Positions 18,297 through 26,870 of a stretch of DNA of 64,000 nucleotides are shown one piece after another. Origin of the DNA: Haloactinopolyspora alba (GTDB lineage Bacteria > Actinomycetota > Actinomycetes > Jiangellales > Jiangellaceae); contig NZ_PYGE01000001.1 in the NCBI RefSeq assembly GCF_003014555.1, positions 62,001 to 126,000 on the forward strand, read 5' to 3'. The number at the start of each line of letters is the position of its first letter. The first letter of the stretch is position 1. The translations under genes were made by a program, and so were the position numbers. The notes under the pieces are model-generated. The model saw only the letters and a list, made by a program, of their open reading frames with translations. It was not told the DNA's origin and did no database searches.

Positions 18297-19243
18297 AGCG
18301 GATGATTCGTCGTGCGACGATTGTGTTCCCCCTACTCACCTTGTTGACGGTTTCGGTCACCCCGATCGCTGCTGCCAGCCCGATCGACCAGACGGACGGC
18401 TTCTACGTCGATCCCGACTCCTCACCCGCCACATGGGCCCGGAACAACCCAGACGACTCGCGTGCCGCGCGCATCCAGGAGGAGATCGGTTCCCGGCCGA
18501 TCGCACGCTGGTTCGGGAACTCCAGCGACATCGGTGGCGTCGTCGCCGACCACGTCGGCAAGGCCCACAGTCACGACAAGCTGCCGGTACTGGTCGCCTA
18601 CAACCTCCCCGGCCGGGATGCGTGCGGTGGGCATTCGGGTGGCGGTGCGGGCAGCGTCGGTGCCTACCGGGTGTGGATCGCGAGCTTCGCGGCCGGGATC
18701 GGCGACCGGCCCGCCGTGGTCATCGTCGAACCGGATGCGCTCGGCGACTTCGCCTGCATGGACGATACGGCCATTCAGGAACGCCTCGACATGCTCAGGT
18801 ACGCCACCGAGAAGTTCGCGGAGAAGGCACCCAACACGTGGGTGTATCTCGACGGCGGCAACGCCGGATGGGTGGCGCCCTCGACGATGGCGGACAGGCT
18901 GGACGCCGCGGGTGTGCACAACGCTCGTGGATTCTCGGTCAACGTGTCGAACTACTACACGACCGATTCGTCGGTGAGCTACGCGAACTCGGTCAACGCC
19001 GCCCTCGGCCACTCGGCCCGGTTCGTGGTGGACACCAGTCGCAACGGCAACGGGTCGAACGGTGAATGGTGTAATCCCGCAGGACGCAAGCTCGGCGTCC
19101 CGCCGCAAGTCGGCGGAGGAGCCGAGATGCTGCTGTGGATCAAGACACCCGGTAACTCGGACGGCGAGTGCGGCATCGCCCCGAACACACCCGCAGGGCA
19201 GTTCGATCCTGAGCTCGCCATCCGGCTGATCGAAAACACCTGA
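18293..19243 (+). CDS. Secreted GH6 endoglucanase (single catalytic domain)
   Basis: A 316-residue GH6 enzyme with a signal peptide (about 1-28, AAAS) and only the catalytic domain; no cellulose-binding module. Catalytic acid Asp148 lies in VIVEPDALGD, and the other conserved acidic site is Asp109 in PGRDACG. Four Cys residues could form two disulphides. The size matches short endoglucanases such as the Thermobifida Cel6A catalytic domain. It is coupled to the GH9 gene by an ATGA overlap, and a strong hairpin follows, so the two secreted cellulases form one operon. Confidence 0.93.
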   Translation: MKRMIRRATIVFPLLTLLTVSVTPIAAASPIDQTDGFYVDPDSSPATWARNNPDDSRAARIQEEIGSRPIARWFGNSSDIGGVVADHVGKAHSHDKLPVLVAYNLPGRDACGGHSGGGAGSVGAYRVWIASFAAGIGDRPAVVIVEPDALGDFACMDDTAIQERLDMLRYATEKFAEKAPNTWVYLDGGNAGWVAPSTMADRLDAAGVHNARGFSVNVSNYYTTDSSVSYANSVNAALGHSARFVVDTSRNGNGSNGEWCNPAGRKLGVPPQVGGGAEMLLWIKTPGNSDGECGIAPNTPAGQFDPELAIRLIENT

Positions 19244-19246
19244 TCC

Positions 19247-19290
19247 ACTGGGCCGGGTCCCCGGGTCCCTGCCGGGTGACCCGGCCCAGT
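19247..19290 (+). terminator. Hairpin terminator after the GH9-GH6 operon
   Basis: A perfect 12-base stem (ACTGGGCCGGGT at 19247-19258 and its complement at 19279-19290) begins 3 bases after the GH6 stop codon. No T-tract follows, as is common in GC-rich actinobacteria. Confidence 0.75.
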
Positions 19291-19346
19291 CGTCAGCATG
19301 GCCCGCCCACCTTCGAGGACCGGCGCGGTCTGGCCCGGGTACCCGG

Positions 19347-19928
19347 TCACGGTTGAGGATGGTTGCCAGGTGGTGGATCAGCGCTGACACGTTCGGCCTT
19401 CCGGACAGCCGTGCGGTCGGCGAGCGCGATTGTTGCGGTGGCCAAGAGGACGGCGAGGGCGGCGCCGACAGTGTTCATCGTCCAGTCGTTGGTGTCGCAG
19501 GCACGTCCGATAGCGGGCACCACCGCCTGGAGCGCTTCGATCGCACCGGACAGTACAGCACCGGCTGCAAGCATCAGCAGTCGTCGCCGGGTGGCCAGCG
19601 TGGCGAAGAAGACCGGGGGAAGGAACAGGGCTGCGTTGGCCAGAAGTTCGACGCTACCCGGTGTGGGCATGTGGAACTGGATCGTACAGGTGATGCCGTC
19701 TCCCCCGGTCGAGGTCGGGACAAGGGGCAGCACGGCGACCGGCAGCACGGACAGCAACACGAGAATCCACAGGGCCCGGTTCCCGTGCCGGCGGGTGCGC
19801 AGGATGAGGTAGCCGACTCCGACGCAGGCAACGGCGATCAGGACGAATACCACCGGCACCAGCGTCGAGTTTTCGATCAGGACGTTGGTGATCACGAGGC
19901 ACATGATCCCACTGCCCTCGACACGCAT
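19347..19928 (-). CDS. VanZ-like membrane protein
   Basis: A 193-residue protein with about four to five hydrophobic helices. The helix pair LFLPPVFFATLA / AGAVLSGAIEALQAVVP and the segment ACDTNDWTMNTVGAALA match the VanZ family (E-x-x-Q and DxxDxxxNxxG signatures). VanZ is known from glycopeptide-resistance loci, but most actinobacterial members are of unknown role. It may start at ATG 19928 or, eight codons in, at 19904. It stands alone, converging on the GH6 operon terminator. Confidence 0.8.
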   Translation of the reverse strand: MRVEGSGIMCLVITNVLIENSTLVPVVFVLIAVACVGVGYLILRTRRHGNRALWILVLLSVLPVAVLPLVPTSTGGDGITCTIQFHMPTPGSVELLANAALFLPPVFFATLATRRRLLMLAAGAVLSGAIEALQAVVPAIGRACDTNDWTMNTVGAALAVLLATATIALADRTAVRKAERVSADPPPGNHPQP

Positions 19929-20041
19929 CAGCCGACATCGAGCCGATCCGATCCCTGAAGATGCTCACCTTGCCCCTGACGCCAACGTCAGGGGATAGCG
20001 TGCACAACAGGCTCGACGGGCTCTGCACCAGGACACCCAGG

Positions 20042-20413
20042 ATGAGAACGAACATGGATCTACCTCAGGATGAGGCGGCCACCGCCGCCGACACGCAACC
20101 GTCTGTGCGGACAGCACTCATCGTTGCCGGCAGGGTCTCCGTCCCCGCCAGCGACGTCGAGACGTTCGTCGCCGAGGCACAGGCGACGTACCCGATCGCT
20201 GCGGCGAACCCGGGCAACGTGCTGATCTCGTTCTGCGTGGAAGACGCGGCGGCCGGAACCGTCACGGTCCTCGAGCAATGGGCGTCCCAGGAGGCGCTCG
20301 ACCGACACCTCGCCGAACCGGAGGTCCAGGCGCTCTTCGCCAAGTGGGGCCCGCACATGCGAAACGAAGTGCGCAAGTTCGACGCGCTCAATGAGAGAGA
20401 CCCCCGAGCCTGA
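20042..20413 (+). CDS. Antibiotic biosynthesis monooxygenase-like (ABM) dimeric ferredoxin-fold protein
   Basis: A 123-residue protein with the ABM fold signature: a beta strand (ALIVAGRVSVPAS), a helix, ISFCVEDAAAGTVTVLEQWASQEALDRHLAEPEVQAL and a final helix. These small proteins act as cofactor-free monooxygenases or aldehyde-modifying enzymes. The most likely start is ATG 20042, with AGGA at 20030-20033 and an 8-base spacer; ATG 20054 is an alternative. It diverges from the VanZ-like gene and is otherwise isolated. Confidence 0.75.
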   Translation: MRTNMDLPQDEAATAADTQPSVRTALIVAGRVSVPASDVETFVAEAQATYPIAAANPGNVLISFCVEDAAAGTVTVLEQWASQEALDRHLAEPEVQALFAKWGPHMRNEVRKFDALNERDPRA

Positions 20414-20512
20414 ACACCCATCGTCCGGGCTGGACTGCGTCGACGCCGCCCCTGCCAGCCCGGCCCGGAATATCCGTCCGCTGCTGATCCTGCCCGGATC
20501 AGCGGTAATCGT

Positions 20513-21709
20513 CTAGGAACATTCCAGACGCATGCCGGCACGCCAGATGCCGCGAAGATCGAGGGTGTCGGAGACGTGCGCGGTGGGATCGCCTCCGACG
20601 AGGAGGATGTCGGCTCGTTTGCCGGCCTCGATACGCCCACGGTCCGCGAGACCGAACCGTTCCGCAGGGATCTGCGTCGCGGAGCGCAGGGCGTCTGTGG
20701 GGCTGAGGCCGGCCTCGACGAGCAGCTGCAACTCGTGATGAACGCTCGCTCCGTGGACGATTCCGCCGTGCTTCAACGGGGATGCGTCCGTACCGGCCAG
20801 GATCGGAACTCCGGCTTCGTGGAGCGCGGCCACGCTTTCGAAGACGTCGGCAAGCCGGCCTTCGGGGTAGGAGTTGAAGCTGCTGCCGAGCGCGTCGAGC
20901 CACTCATGGTTGAGCCGTGACCGGACTCGAGAATCCGCGGCCAGCGCGGAAGCGTCGTATCCCACCGTCGATGAGTTCATCACCAGGCAGGGGGTGACGA
21001 ATACACCGGCATCGACCAATGAACTCACGACTCGTGAGGTGGCCGCCTGATCGACGAAGAGGTGGGCCAATCCGTCGACGCCGATCTCGAGCGCTTGCTC
21101 TGTGGCCCTGACGGTCATCGCGTGCGCGATGACCTTCTTGTTCAGATGGTGGGCCTGGTCGACGCCAGCACGGAGCGTGTCGGTCGTCATCACCGGAAGA
21201 CCTGGGTGACCCAGAACCGTGCCCTCTTCGATCATGACTTTGATGTAGTCCGCACCGTCGGCCACCTGTGCCGCGACCAGCGCCGCGGCCTCGTCGGGTG
21301 TGGACGCCGAGGGCATCGACCACCCGTCGCCGGCAAGGTTGTTGTGAGCCTTGATGAGCTGACTGGGGTGCCCATCCTTCGCCATGAGTCCGGTGAGAGC
21401 GACTCTGAGGTCGGCGACCCGAGGGTCGGCGGCGACGGCAGCGCGCTCCTCGGCGGTCCAGAACCCCTGCATCTCGAGCGCGGTAGTGACCCCGAACCGC
21501 AGCGCGGTGCCCAACTCCGCAACGGTGGTGTGGACGTGGCTGTCGATCAAACCGGGCAGCACTGTTCCCCCACCGGCGTCGACGACCGTGTCGAGCGCTG
21601 CCGCCTCGGCCCCGATCGCTGTGATCACTCCGTCGTCCATGGTGAGTGATCGTTCTCGCCGCACCGCGCTGCCATCGAAAATTCGGGCGTTGACCAGCGT
21701 TGTCGGCAT
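20513..21709 (-). CDS. Metal-dependent amidohydrolase (imidazolonepropionase-like)
   Basis: A 398-residue amidohydrolase: a beta-sandwich N-terminus (LVNARIFDGS), metal ligands HVH in GLIDSHVHT, a Lys in DYIKVMIEEG, later His residues (VIAHAMT, DGLAHLF) and Asp in ILAGTDAS. The usual C-terminal return to the sandwich is present (GRIEAGKRADILLVGGDP). ATG 21709 is preceded by GGGAG at a 5-base spacer. It hydrolyses a cyclic or amide-like substrate, probably in the cytoplasm; the substrate is unknown. The XRE regulator upstream on the same strand may control it. Confidence 0.88.
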   Translation of the reverse strand: MPTTLVNARIFDGSAVRRERSLTMDDGVITAIGAEAAALDTVVDAGGGTVLPGLIDSHVHTTVAELGTALRFGVTTALEMQGFWTAEERAAVAADPRVADLRVALTGLMAKDGHPSQLIKAHNNLAGDGWSMPSASTPDEAAALVAAQVADGADYIKVMIEEGTVLGHPGLPVMTTDTLRAGVDQAHHLNKKVIAHAMTVRATEQALEIGVDGLAHLFVDQAATSRVVSSLVDAGVFVTPCLVMNSSTVGYDASALAADSRVRSRLNHEWLDALGSSFNSYPEGRLADVFESVAALHEAGVPILAGTDASPLKHGGIVHGASVHHELQLLVEAGLSPTDALRSATQIPAERFGLADRGRIEAGKRADILLVGGDPTAHVSDTLDLRGIWRAGMRLECS

Positions 21710-21791
21710 CTTCACTCCCAGCGCGTTCGTGGCCGTCTCGAGGGCTGTCTCCCGCACGCTAGGCGGTCGCGACGCCGCCAGGCAGGGTCTG

Positions 21792-22667
21792 TCAGGACCC
21801 GGCTGGGCAGAACCCCGCAGGGCTCGAAGCGCTCCAGTTTGCCAGGATCTGCAGCGCATCAGCGCTGGGCGAGCCCGGCTGGACCGAGTAGACCAGCATG
21901 ACCAACCCAGGCTCGCCGGCCAGGTCGAACGACGCGAGATCGAAATCGATCTCGCCCACCAGCGGGTGCCGGTACCTCTTGACACCCCTGCGGAAACCCA
22001 GCACGTCATGCGAGGAGGCCCACAGCTGCCGGAAACGCTCGCTGTGGGTGGACAATTCGCCGACGAGCTGGCTGATGCTCTCGTCCTCGGGGTCGCGTCC
22101 CGCCGCGGCCCGCAACAAGGCGACCGCGTTCTTCGTGGTCAGTTCCCAGTCCCGGTAGAAGTTCCGTGCCCGCGGGTCCAGTAGCTGGAACTTCAGGTGG
22201 TTGAACGTGCCGGACCCGACCTCCCTTGCGTACGGGTAGACCGCCCACCCGATCCGGTTGGCGGCCAGGATGTCCAAGCGGGCGTTCTGGATCAGCGCAG
22301 GCAGCGCGATGGAGTCCAGCACACGTTGCGTCTCCGGCCGGACTTGCGGCTCGGCTCGGTGCGAGCGTCGGACGACGTGGCTGCCGCGCATCGAGCGCAC
22401 CAGGTGCAGTAGATGATCGTGTTCGATGTCATCCAACCGCAGTGCCCGGGCGACCGACTCGAGAACCTCTTCGGAGACCCCGGCGATCTTTCCCCTTTCC
22501 ACACGCGTGTAGTAGTCCACGCTGATTCCGGCAAGATGAGCGACTTCTTCGCGGCGCAACCCGGGTACCCGCCGGGACCCGGTGAACACCGGCACGCCGG
22601 CTTCGTCCGGAGACAGCCGAGCCCGCCGCGACGACAGGAACCCACGCAACTCAGCCCGATGATCCAT
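21792..22667 (-). CDS. XRE-family regulator with MmyB-like ligand domain
   Basis: A 291-residue protein. Residues 5-85 form an XRE HTH (RRARLSPDEAGVP, PGLRREEVAHLAGISVDYYT) and 100-275 form the MmyB-like ligand-binding domain (DSIALPALIQNARLDILAAN; NHLKFQLLDPRARNFYRDWE). Such regulators are abundant in actinobacteria and often control an adjacent oxidoreductase or hydrolase. It lies 82 bases upstream of the amidohydrolase gene on the same strand. Confidence 0.88.
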   Translation of the reverse strand: MDHRAELRGFLSSRRARLSPDEAGVPVFTGSRRVPGLRREEVAHLAGISVDYYTRVERGKIAGVSEEVLESVARALRLDDIEHDHLLHLVRSMRGSHVVRRSHRAEPQVRPETQRVLDSIALPALIQNARLDILAANRIGWAVYPYAREVGSGTFNHLKFQLLDPRARNFYRDWELTTKNAVALLRAAAGRDPEDESISQLVGELSTHSERFRQLWASSHDVLGFRRGVKRYRHPLVGEIDFDLASFDLAGEPGLVMLVYSVQPGSPSADALQILANWSASSPAGFCPAGS

Positions 22668-22903
22668 GCACTCGACGGTAGTTCCCGCTCGCGCGCGTCA
22701 CGAGGGGCGTTGGCGAGTCCCCCAGGCTTCACGGCGGTCCGCTGCCGCAAATATCGCGTCACAGGCAGTGTCTTGACGGACGAACGGATACCTACCCAGG
22801 CACGTCACGCTCACGTCCACCGGCATGTCCCGGATTGTCCGAGAACGACGATTCTGCTGCCAAAAGCCTCCAGCCACGCTACCGCGGCGCATGCCGTTGT
22901 GTC

Positions 22904-23170
22904 TCAGCCGTGCATCAGGGGCACATCGACGCGCGCGCATATCTCGGCGTACGAAATTCCCCAGGTCTCACGGACGATGATCGCCTGCTCGGTGAGTTCG
23001 AATTTCGCGACGTCGGTGTAAATCCGGTTCACACAGCGTAACGCCGTGAGTGGGTACGTACACGCTTCGACGAGCTTTGCCTCGCCCCCTTTGTGAACAG
23101 CGACATCGTCACGAAGACCTGCTTAGCGCCGACCGCCAAATCCATCGCACCGCCCACCGCGGGTATCGCG
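22904..23170 (-). pseudogene. 3-oxoacid CoA-transferase subunit B, C-terminal remnant (frameshifted)
   Basis: Reading the minus strand gives GGAMDLAVGAKQVFVTMSLF, then, after a one-base frameshift in the G-run near 23095, EAKLVEACTYPLTALRCVNR, IYTDVAKFELTEQAIIVRET and WGISYAEICARVDVPL before a stop at 22904. These match the C-terminal half of subunit B of 3-oxoacid/3-oxoadipate CoA-transferases (PcaJ/ScoB family). The N-terminal half is absent and sequence upstream of about 23170 no longer matches, so it is a dead fragment. It marks the left edge of the accessory island. Confidence 0.7.
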
Positions 23171-23249
23171 TCCGGAGGAGCCGGCGACTCCGCCGTCGAC
23201 GCCGGATTCACACTGATCCACTTCCACCGCCGAGCACGCCGGAACGCCC

Positions 23250-23555
23250 ACTGAGAATCATGTGAACCTGCCGGATAGTCGACTCACCGAGCGGACGACA
23301 CTGATGCGCCCGGCAACGACGCATCTCGTAGTACAGCGAGTCGAGGATCTCCGCGTCGATCTTGCCGACCTTCTCCTTGCCGATGAACGGCAGCACATGC
23401 TTCGTCAGATAACCCCGGTACGTCCCCTCCGTGCTCGGCTCGAGTTTGTTCTCCCGCACGTGACGTTCGAGCAGCTGATCCACAGTCGCGTTTGTTCGTG
23501 GATGCCGCCGCTCGTACACCTCTGCAAGTACACGCGTGCAGACCCGCTCGACGGT
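23250..23555 (-). pseudogene. Tyrosine recombinase (phage integrase) N-terminal fragment
   Basis: The minus strand encodes a SAM-like core-binding segment of a phage-type integrase: RVLAEVYERRHPRTN, LEPSTEGTYRGYLTKHVLPF, IGKEKVGKIDAEILDSLYYE and STIRQVHMILSG. The catalytic C-terminal domain is missing; sequence past 23250 runs into unrelated DNA next to the CoA-transferase remnant. A second copy of the same N-terminal segment lies at 37314-37475. It is the debris of an integrated element. Confidence 0.75.
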
Positions 23556-23578
23556 GGCCACACAGCGCAATGACCCGC

Positions 23579-24550
23579 TTAGCGCAACGGTCGCCAGCCC
23601 GTCGTGTGGACCGGGCAGCGACCTGGAGCGTGCACGCGTACCTGCGAGCGACCACCAACTGCGACGCGGATCAGCCACCTCAGGCGCCGCCTCCAAATCA
23701 GCACGGCCAGGGCGACGAGTCCCGCTGTCTGCGGCCACAGCGGGGCGGGCCAGTTGTCGTCAACCGGTGCGTATCCACCGCGGAGCAGACCGGCGTGCCG
23801 TTCGAAGTGGTTCCGTGAGCCTGGAAAGAACGTGCCATCGATGAAGTACGCCGGCGGGAACGCGAACGGTCCCGCCACTAGAGTGCCCACGGCCCACTGA
23901 TCCACGTGCCGTGATTCGTGGAAGCCGAGCTCGGCCTCGTTCACCCGGTCCTCGGAGATGTTCGGCCCGTAGCGAAAGTACCAACCCTCGTCCGTGATGC
24001 CATAGACATCCTCACTCAGGTACCCATGCGTCGGACCATTGGGAGGCATCCACGCCACGAAAACGTCCCCGAGCGTCGTCCCCCCGCCGCTGATGCGCGG
24101 CGGCGGCCAGAACATCACCAGCAGAGTTGGGCCCGAGCACGACTCCATGCCCTGCGCCCACCCGGCCAGAACGCCCACGCCACTGATAGGAGCAACCAGG
24201 AAACTCCGCGTGGCCGCCCACCACGGCGGAGGCGAGATGTTCAGCTTGGGTTCCGGACGCACGTCGCCCTCCGCAGTGACGTGGCTGTGGCACCTGATCT
24301 GGGGCGCCAGCACGGTCTGCAGCCGGGCCAGGGACCCCGCCACCAACAGCGCCGCGACCGCGAATACCGCAACGTTACGCACGCGCTGATGAGTCCAACA
24401 TGTCCGGCATCTCGCGGCTCGACGCAGGCGACGGATCCGCAGCCGTGGCAGCGACCAGATCAGCCCTGCCAGGCCGAAACAGATGACGCAGGCGAACAGT
24501 CGCAAGCCGGGACGCGCGTGATGGAACACGCCGAAAACAGTTCTGCCCAT
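23579..24550 (-). CDS. Membrane protein with HExxH motif (unknown family)
   Basis: A 323-residue protein with two N-terminal hydrophobic helices (about 15-35 and 58-80), an extracytoplasmic central part and a C-terminal helix (about 275-295). Near residue 210 it reads ELGFHESRHVDQWAVG, an HExxH zinc-protease-type motif, followed by AGPFAFPPAYF and then NHFERHAGL, where the Glu could be a third ligand. I do not recognise a named family; similar HE--H...Q(W) plus N-F-E patterns occur in bacterial zincin-like membrane proteins of unknown role. The start ATG 24550 has AGGGG six bases upstream. The C-terminal tail is basic and may extend into remnant DNA. Confidence 0.65.
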   Translation of the reverse strand: MGRTVFGVFHHARPGLRLFACVICFGLAGLIWSLPRLRIRRLRRAARCRTCWTHQRVRNVAVFAVAALLVAGSLARLQTVLAPQIRCHSHVTAEGDVRPEPKLNISPPPWWAATRSFLVAPISGVGVLAGWAQGMESCSGPTLLVMFWPPPRISGGGTTLGDVFVAWMPPNGPTHGYLSEDVYGITDEGWYFRYGPNISEDRVNEAELGFHESRHVDQWAVGTLVAGPFAFPPAYFIDGTFFPGSRNHFERHAGLLRGGYAPVDDNWPAPLWPQTAGLVALAVLIWRRRLRWLIRVAVGGRSQVRVHAPGRCPVHTTGWRPLR

Positions 24551-24894
24551 ACTGTGCCCCTGCGATCAGTTGAACAACGGCACTACGTCAGGTCGAGGGC
24601 TCGAGACCAGCGTGAGCGTCGACCTGCTGGAACTGGACGCGTCGTGCACGGCCGGACGCAGCGGGCTCGTCCTGCGACGGTACCAGTATCGCCCGCGGGC
24701 GGGCTGATGTCGGCTGCATCGGCCGTGCCCGGCCACACCTGCGTGCGGGTCACCCGCTTCGAGCCGTTGGCAACCGTTCGCGTCGACGTTTACCGAGGGG
24801 TCCCGCGCCGTGTCAAGAACGTTCGCCAGGCAGGAGTCCGACGTTCGCCAGGCATTGGTGGAATCACACGAATCACGCCGACCGTGGAGGAACC
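24551..24894. other. Intergenic region (divergent promoters)
   Basis: No gene is visible here. It separates the divergent HExxH membrane protein and the secreted propeller-like protein and presumably holds both promoters. A short direct repeat, ACGTTCGCCAGGCA, occurs at about 24817-24830 and again at 24840-24854, close to the start at 24895. Confidence 0.5.
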
Positions 24895-25902
24895 GTGCGT
24901 CTCACCCGTACTCTCTGGCCACTGGCCGCCGGACTCGCCCTGACGGCCGCCACAACCATGACGTCTATCGCCACGACGGCCTCGCCCGGCAACGCTGCGC
25001 CGGGAAGCGAGGGCTGCTGTGACATCGTCGTCACGGATCAGGCCCGCGACCAGATTCTGGTGCTGGACGCGGGCAAGCAGGACTGGGACGCCGAGCATGG
25101 CTCCCGGGCCGTGAAGTGGGCCTGGCAACCGACACTCGACGAAGGCTTCGACGGTCTGGTCGACAACTGGGGACTGCCTGACGAGGCGAAGCTGCGCCAT
25201 TTCCAGGGTCGGCGTTACCTGCTGACCACCGACTCGTACGGCCTGGCGGCGATGGTGCCGTACCCGTCAGGCAACGGCTCGTATTGGGCCGCGGACGTCG
25301 GGCGAGGGGCGAACGCGCACAGCATGGAGGTCCTGCCCGACGGCAACGTCGCGGTGGCGGCGAGCACCGGCGCCTGGGTACGGGTCTACACCGCGTCGCA
25401 GGGGGCTCGGTCCACGACGTACACGCAGTTCGACTTCCCGGGGGCGCACGGTGTCGTCTGGGACGCAGATCGGGAGCTGCTGTGGGCCGTCGGCGACTAC
25501 GAGGTCGTCGGCCTCACCGTGGGCGGCCCGCCTGCGGAGCCGACGCTGACCGCGACCACCCGCTACGAGCTGCCCACGCCGTGGGGCCACGACCTGCAGC
25601 CCGTGCCGGGCGACGACAACCGGCTGTGGGTCAGCAGCGGCAGCCACGTTTATCAGCTCGACGTCCGCACCGGGGTGTTCCACGACGACTACCCAGGTGC
25701 CGAGACGATCGACAGCTACGGCGTCAAGTCGGTGACCACCAACCCGGCCACGGGCCAGGTGCTGACCGCAGCGCCGGAGGAGGGCACCGGCTGCAGCTGG
25801 TGCACTGCGACCGTACGGATGCACCAGCCGACCGAGTCGCGGACGCTGCCGGACTCGCAGATCTACAAGGCGCGTTGGTGGGTCGATCCGGCTCGCTCAT
25901 AA
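24895..25902 (+). CDS. Secreted beta-propeller-like protein (DUF6528-like)
   Basis: A 335-residue protein with a Sec signal peptide (about 1-35, cleavage after NAAPG region) and then repeated beta-sheet units: DIVVTDQARDQILVLDAG, NAHSMEVLPDGNVAVAAST, GAHGVVWDADRELLWAVG, WGHDLQPVPGDDNRLWVSSG, YGVKSVTTNPATGQVLTA. The spacing of the blades suggests a six-bladed propeller as in DUF6528-type proteins. Five Cys residues (two as CC near the N-terminus) may form disulphides. GGAGG lies 4 bases before GTG 24895. A binding or carbohydrate/ester-processing role outside the cell is possible, but the function is unknown. Confidence 0.75.
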   Translation: MRLTRTLWPLAAGLALTAATTMTSIATTASPGNAAPGSEGCCDIVVTDQARDQILVLDAGKQDWDAEHGSRAVKWAWQPTLDEGFDGLVDNWGLPDEAKLRHFQGRRYLLTTDSYGLAAMVPYPSGNGSYWAADVGRGANAHSMEVLPDGNVAVAASTGAWVRVYTASQGARSTTYTQFDFPGAHGVVWDADRELLWAVGDYEVVGLTVGGPPAEPTLTATTRYELPTPWGHDLQPVPGDDNRLWVSSGSHVYQLDVRTGVFHDDYPGAETIDSYGVKSVTTNPATGQVLTAAPEEGTGCSWCTATVRMHQPTESRTLPDSQIYKARWWVDPARS

Positions 25903-26151
25903 CTGGATGCTGCGCAGCATCGATCGGTCGAAGAACACGTCGTCCCACGCTTCGCAGTGCTCGCGGTACCGATCGGCGTCAAGTCTCCGACAGTGCTCAG
26001 CCGGTCACGGATGCCGGGCCGTACGTGACCGCGAGCATCGATCTCCGCCGGCCCGGGCCAGCACGAGCCCGGCCGGCTTGGCTCGACATGATCCGAGGCC
26101 GCCCCAAGAGGGCCCTGAAGATCCGGCTCCCGAGGCCCAGCGCAGGGCCGA

Positions 26152-26760
26152 TCAGTCCGTTTTGTGCTGCGTACGGCGGGTGTAGGCGCGGGCGGCGCGG
26201 GCGCGGTCACCACAGCGGGTGGAGCACCAGTGTCGGCGGCCGCGCCGGAGAAAGAACCGGTTGCAGGGGCTCGATCCGCAAGCGGTGAGACGTTCGGAGT
26301 CGGGTCCGACGACCAGGTCGGCGGCGTCGGCGGCAAGCGTTGCCAGGGCGTGGTCGACGACCTGTGAGGTGGGGTGCGGCACCGCACGGTAGGGACCCGT
26401 CTTTTCGTCCCAGTGCAGCAGCGGGGCGGTCGGCACCCTCGTCAGCGCGTCGTTGATCGCGGACAGAGCAGCGGGCAGCGCGGGCAGACCGGCCACACGT
26501 GCGGAGAACAGCGCTCTGACCTGCTCCCGCAGGGACCGGAGCTGGCTCGCGCACATCTCCTGCATGTCGCTTTCGACCGGCGCGAGGTCGCGTTCGGACA
26601 ACCATTCGTTCGATGCGCCGGGGCTGCCAAGCAGGTCGATGGAGTACCCGCCGGGCAGCGCGAGGGAGCTGTTGGCCAGCGCCAGGGAGAGGTACTGATC
26701 CTCTCCTGGCGCGGGCGGCAGGCCACGCTCAACAGACACGAACTCCTCCATAGAACTCAT
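26152..26760 (-). CDS. CGNR zinc-finger transcriptional regulator
   Basis: A 202-residue ABATE/CGNR-type protein. The N-terminal stress-sensing ABATE part (LANSSLALPGGYSIDLLGSP; ERDLAPVESDMQEM) is followed by the C-terminal zinc finger CGSSPCNRFFLRR...HWCSTRCGDRARAARAYTRR. The name-giving CGNR reads CGDR here. The gene diverges from an MBL-fold hydrolase gene, and two inverted repeats lie between them, so it probably controls that hydrolase and itself. Confidence 0.85.
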   Translation of the reverse strand: MSSMEEFVSVERGLPPAPGEDQYLSLALANSSLALPGGYSIDLLGSPGASNEWLSERDLAPVESDMQEMCASQLRSLREQVRALFSARVAGLPALPAALSAINDALTRVPTAPLLHWDEKTGPYRAVPHPTSQVVDHALATLAADAADLVVGPDSERLTACGSSPCNRFFLRRGRRHWCSTRCGDRARAARAYTRRTQHKTD

Positions 26761-26778
26761 GGTACACGATCAGATAAG

Positions 26779-26793
26779 CCGTGATGTTCACGG
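26779..26793. promoter_or_regulatory. Inverted repeat in CGNR/MBL divergent promoter (site 1)
   Basis: CCGTGATGTTCACGG: two perfect 6-base arms with a 3-base centre, 19 bases from the CGNR start codon at 26760. Its CGTGA core recurs in site 2, suggesting one regulator binds both. Confidence 0.5.
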
Positions 26794-26811
26794 ATTGATT
26801 TGTGATCATGC

Positions 26812-26836
26812 GTGATGCCACCTATCGTGGTATCAC
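26812..26836. promoter_or_regulatory. Inverted repeat in CGNR/MBL divergent promoter (site 2)
   Basis: GTGATGCCAC (26812-26821) and GTGGTATCAC (26827-26836) pair at 9 of 10 positions around CTATC. It lies 35-59 bases before the GTG start of the MBL-fold gene, where it would overlap the promoter. Likely operator of the adjacent CGNR regulator. Confidence 0.55.
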
Positions 26837-26870
26837 GGTTTGCGACAATCTATCCGTGAGAGGACTTATC

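Noticed and set aside
23208-23738. A continuous 176-codon frame that would make an intact integrase-like gene
   Set aside because: Only about 100 residues match an integrase N-terminus; both ends of the frame are unrelated low-complexity sequence and the catalytic domain is missing.
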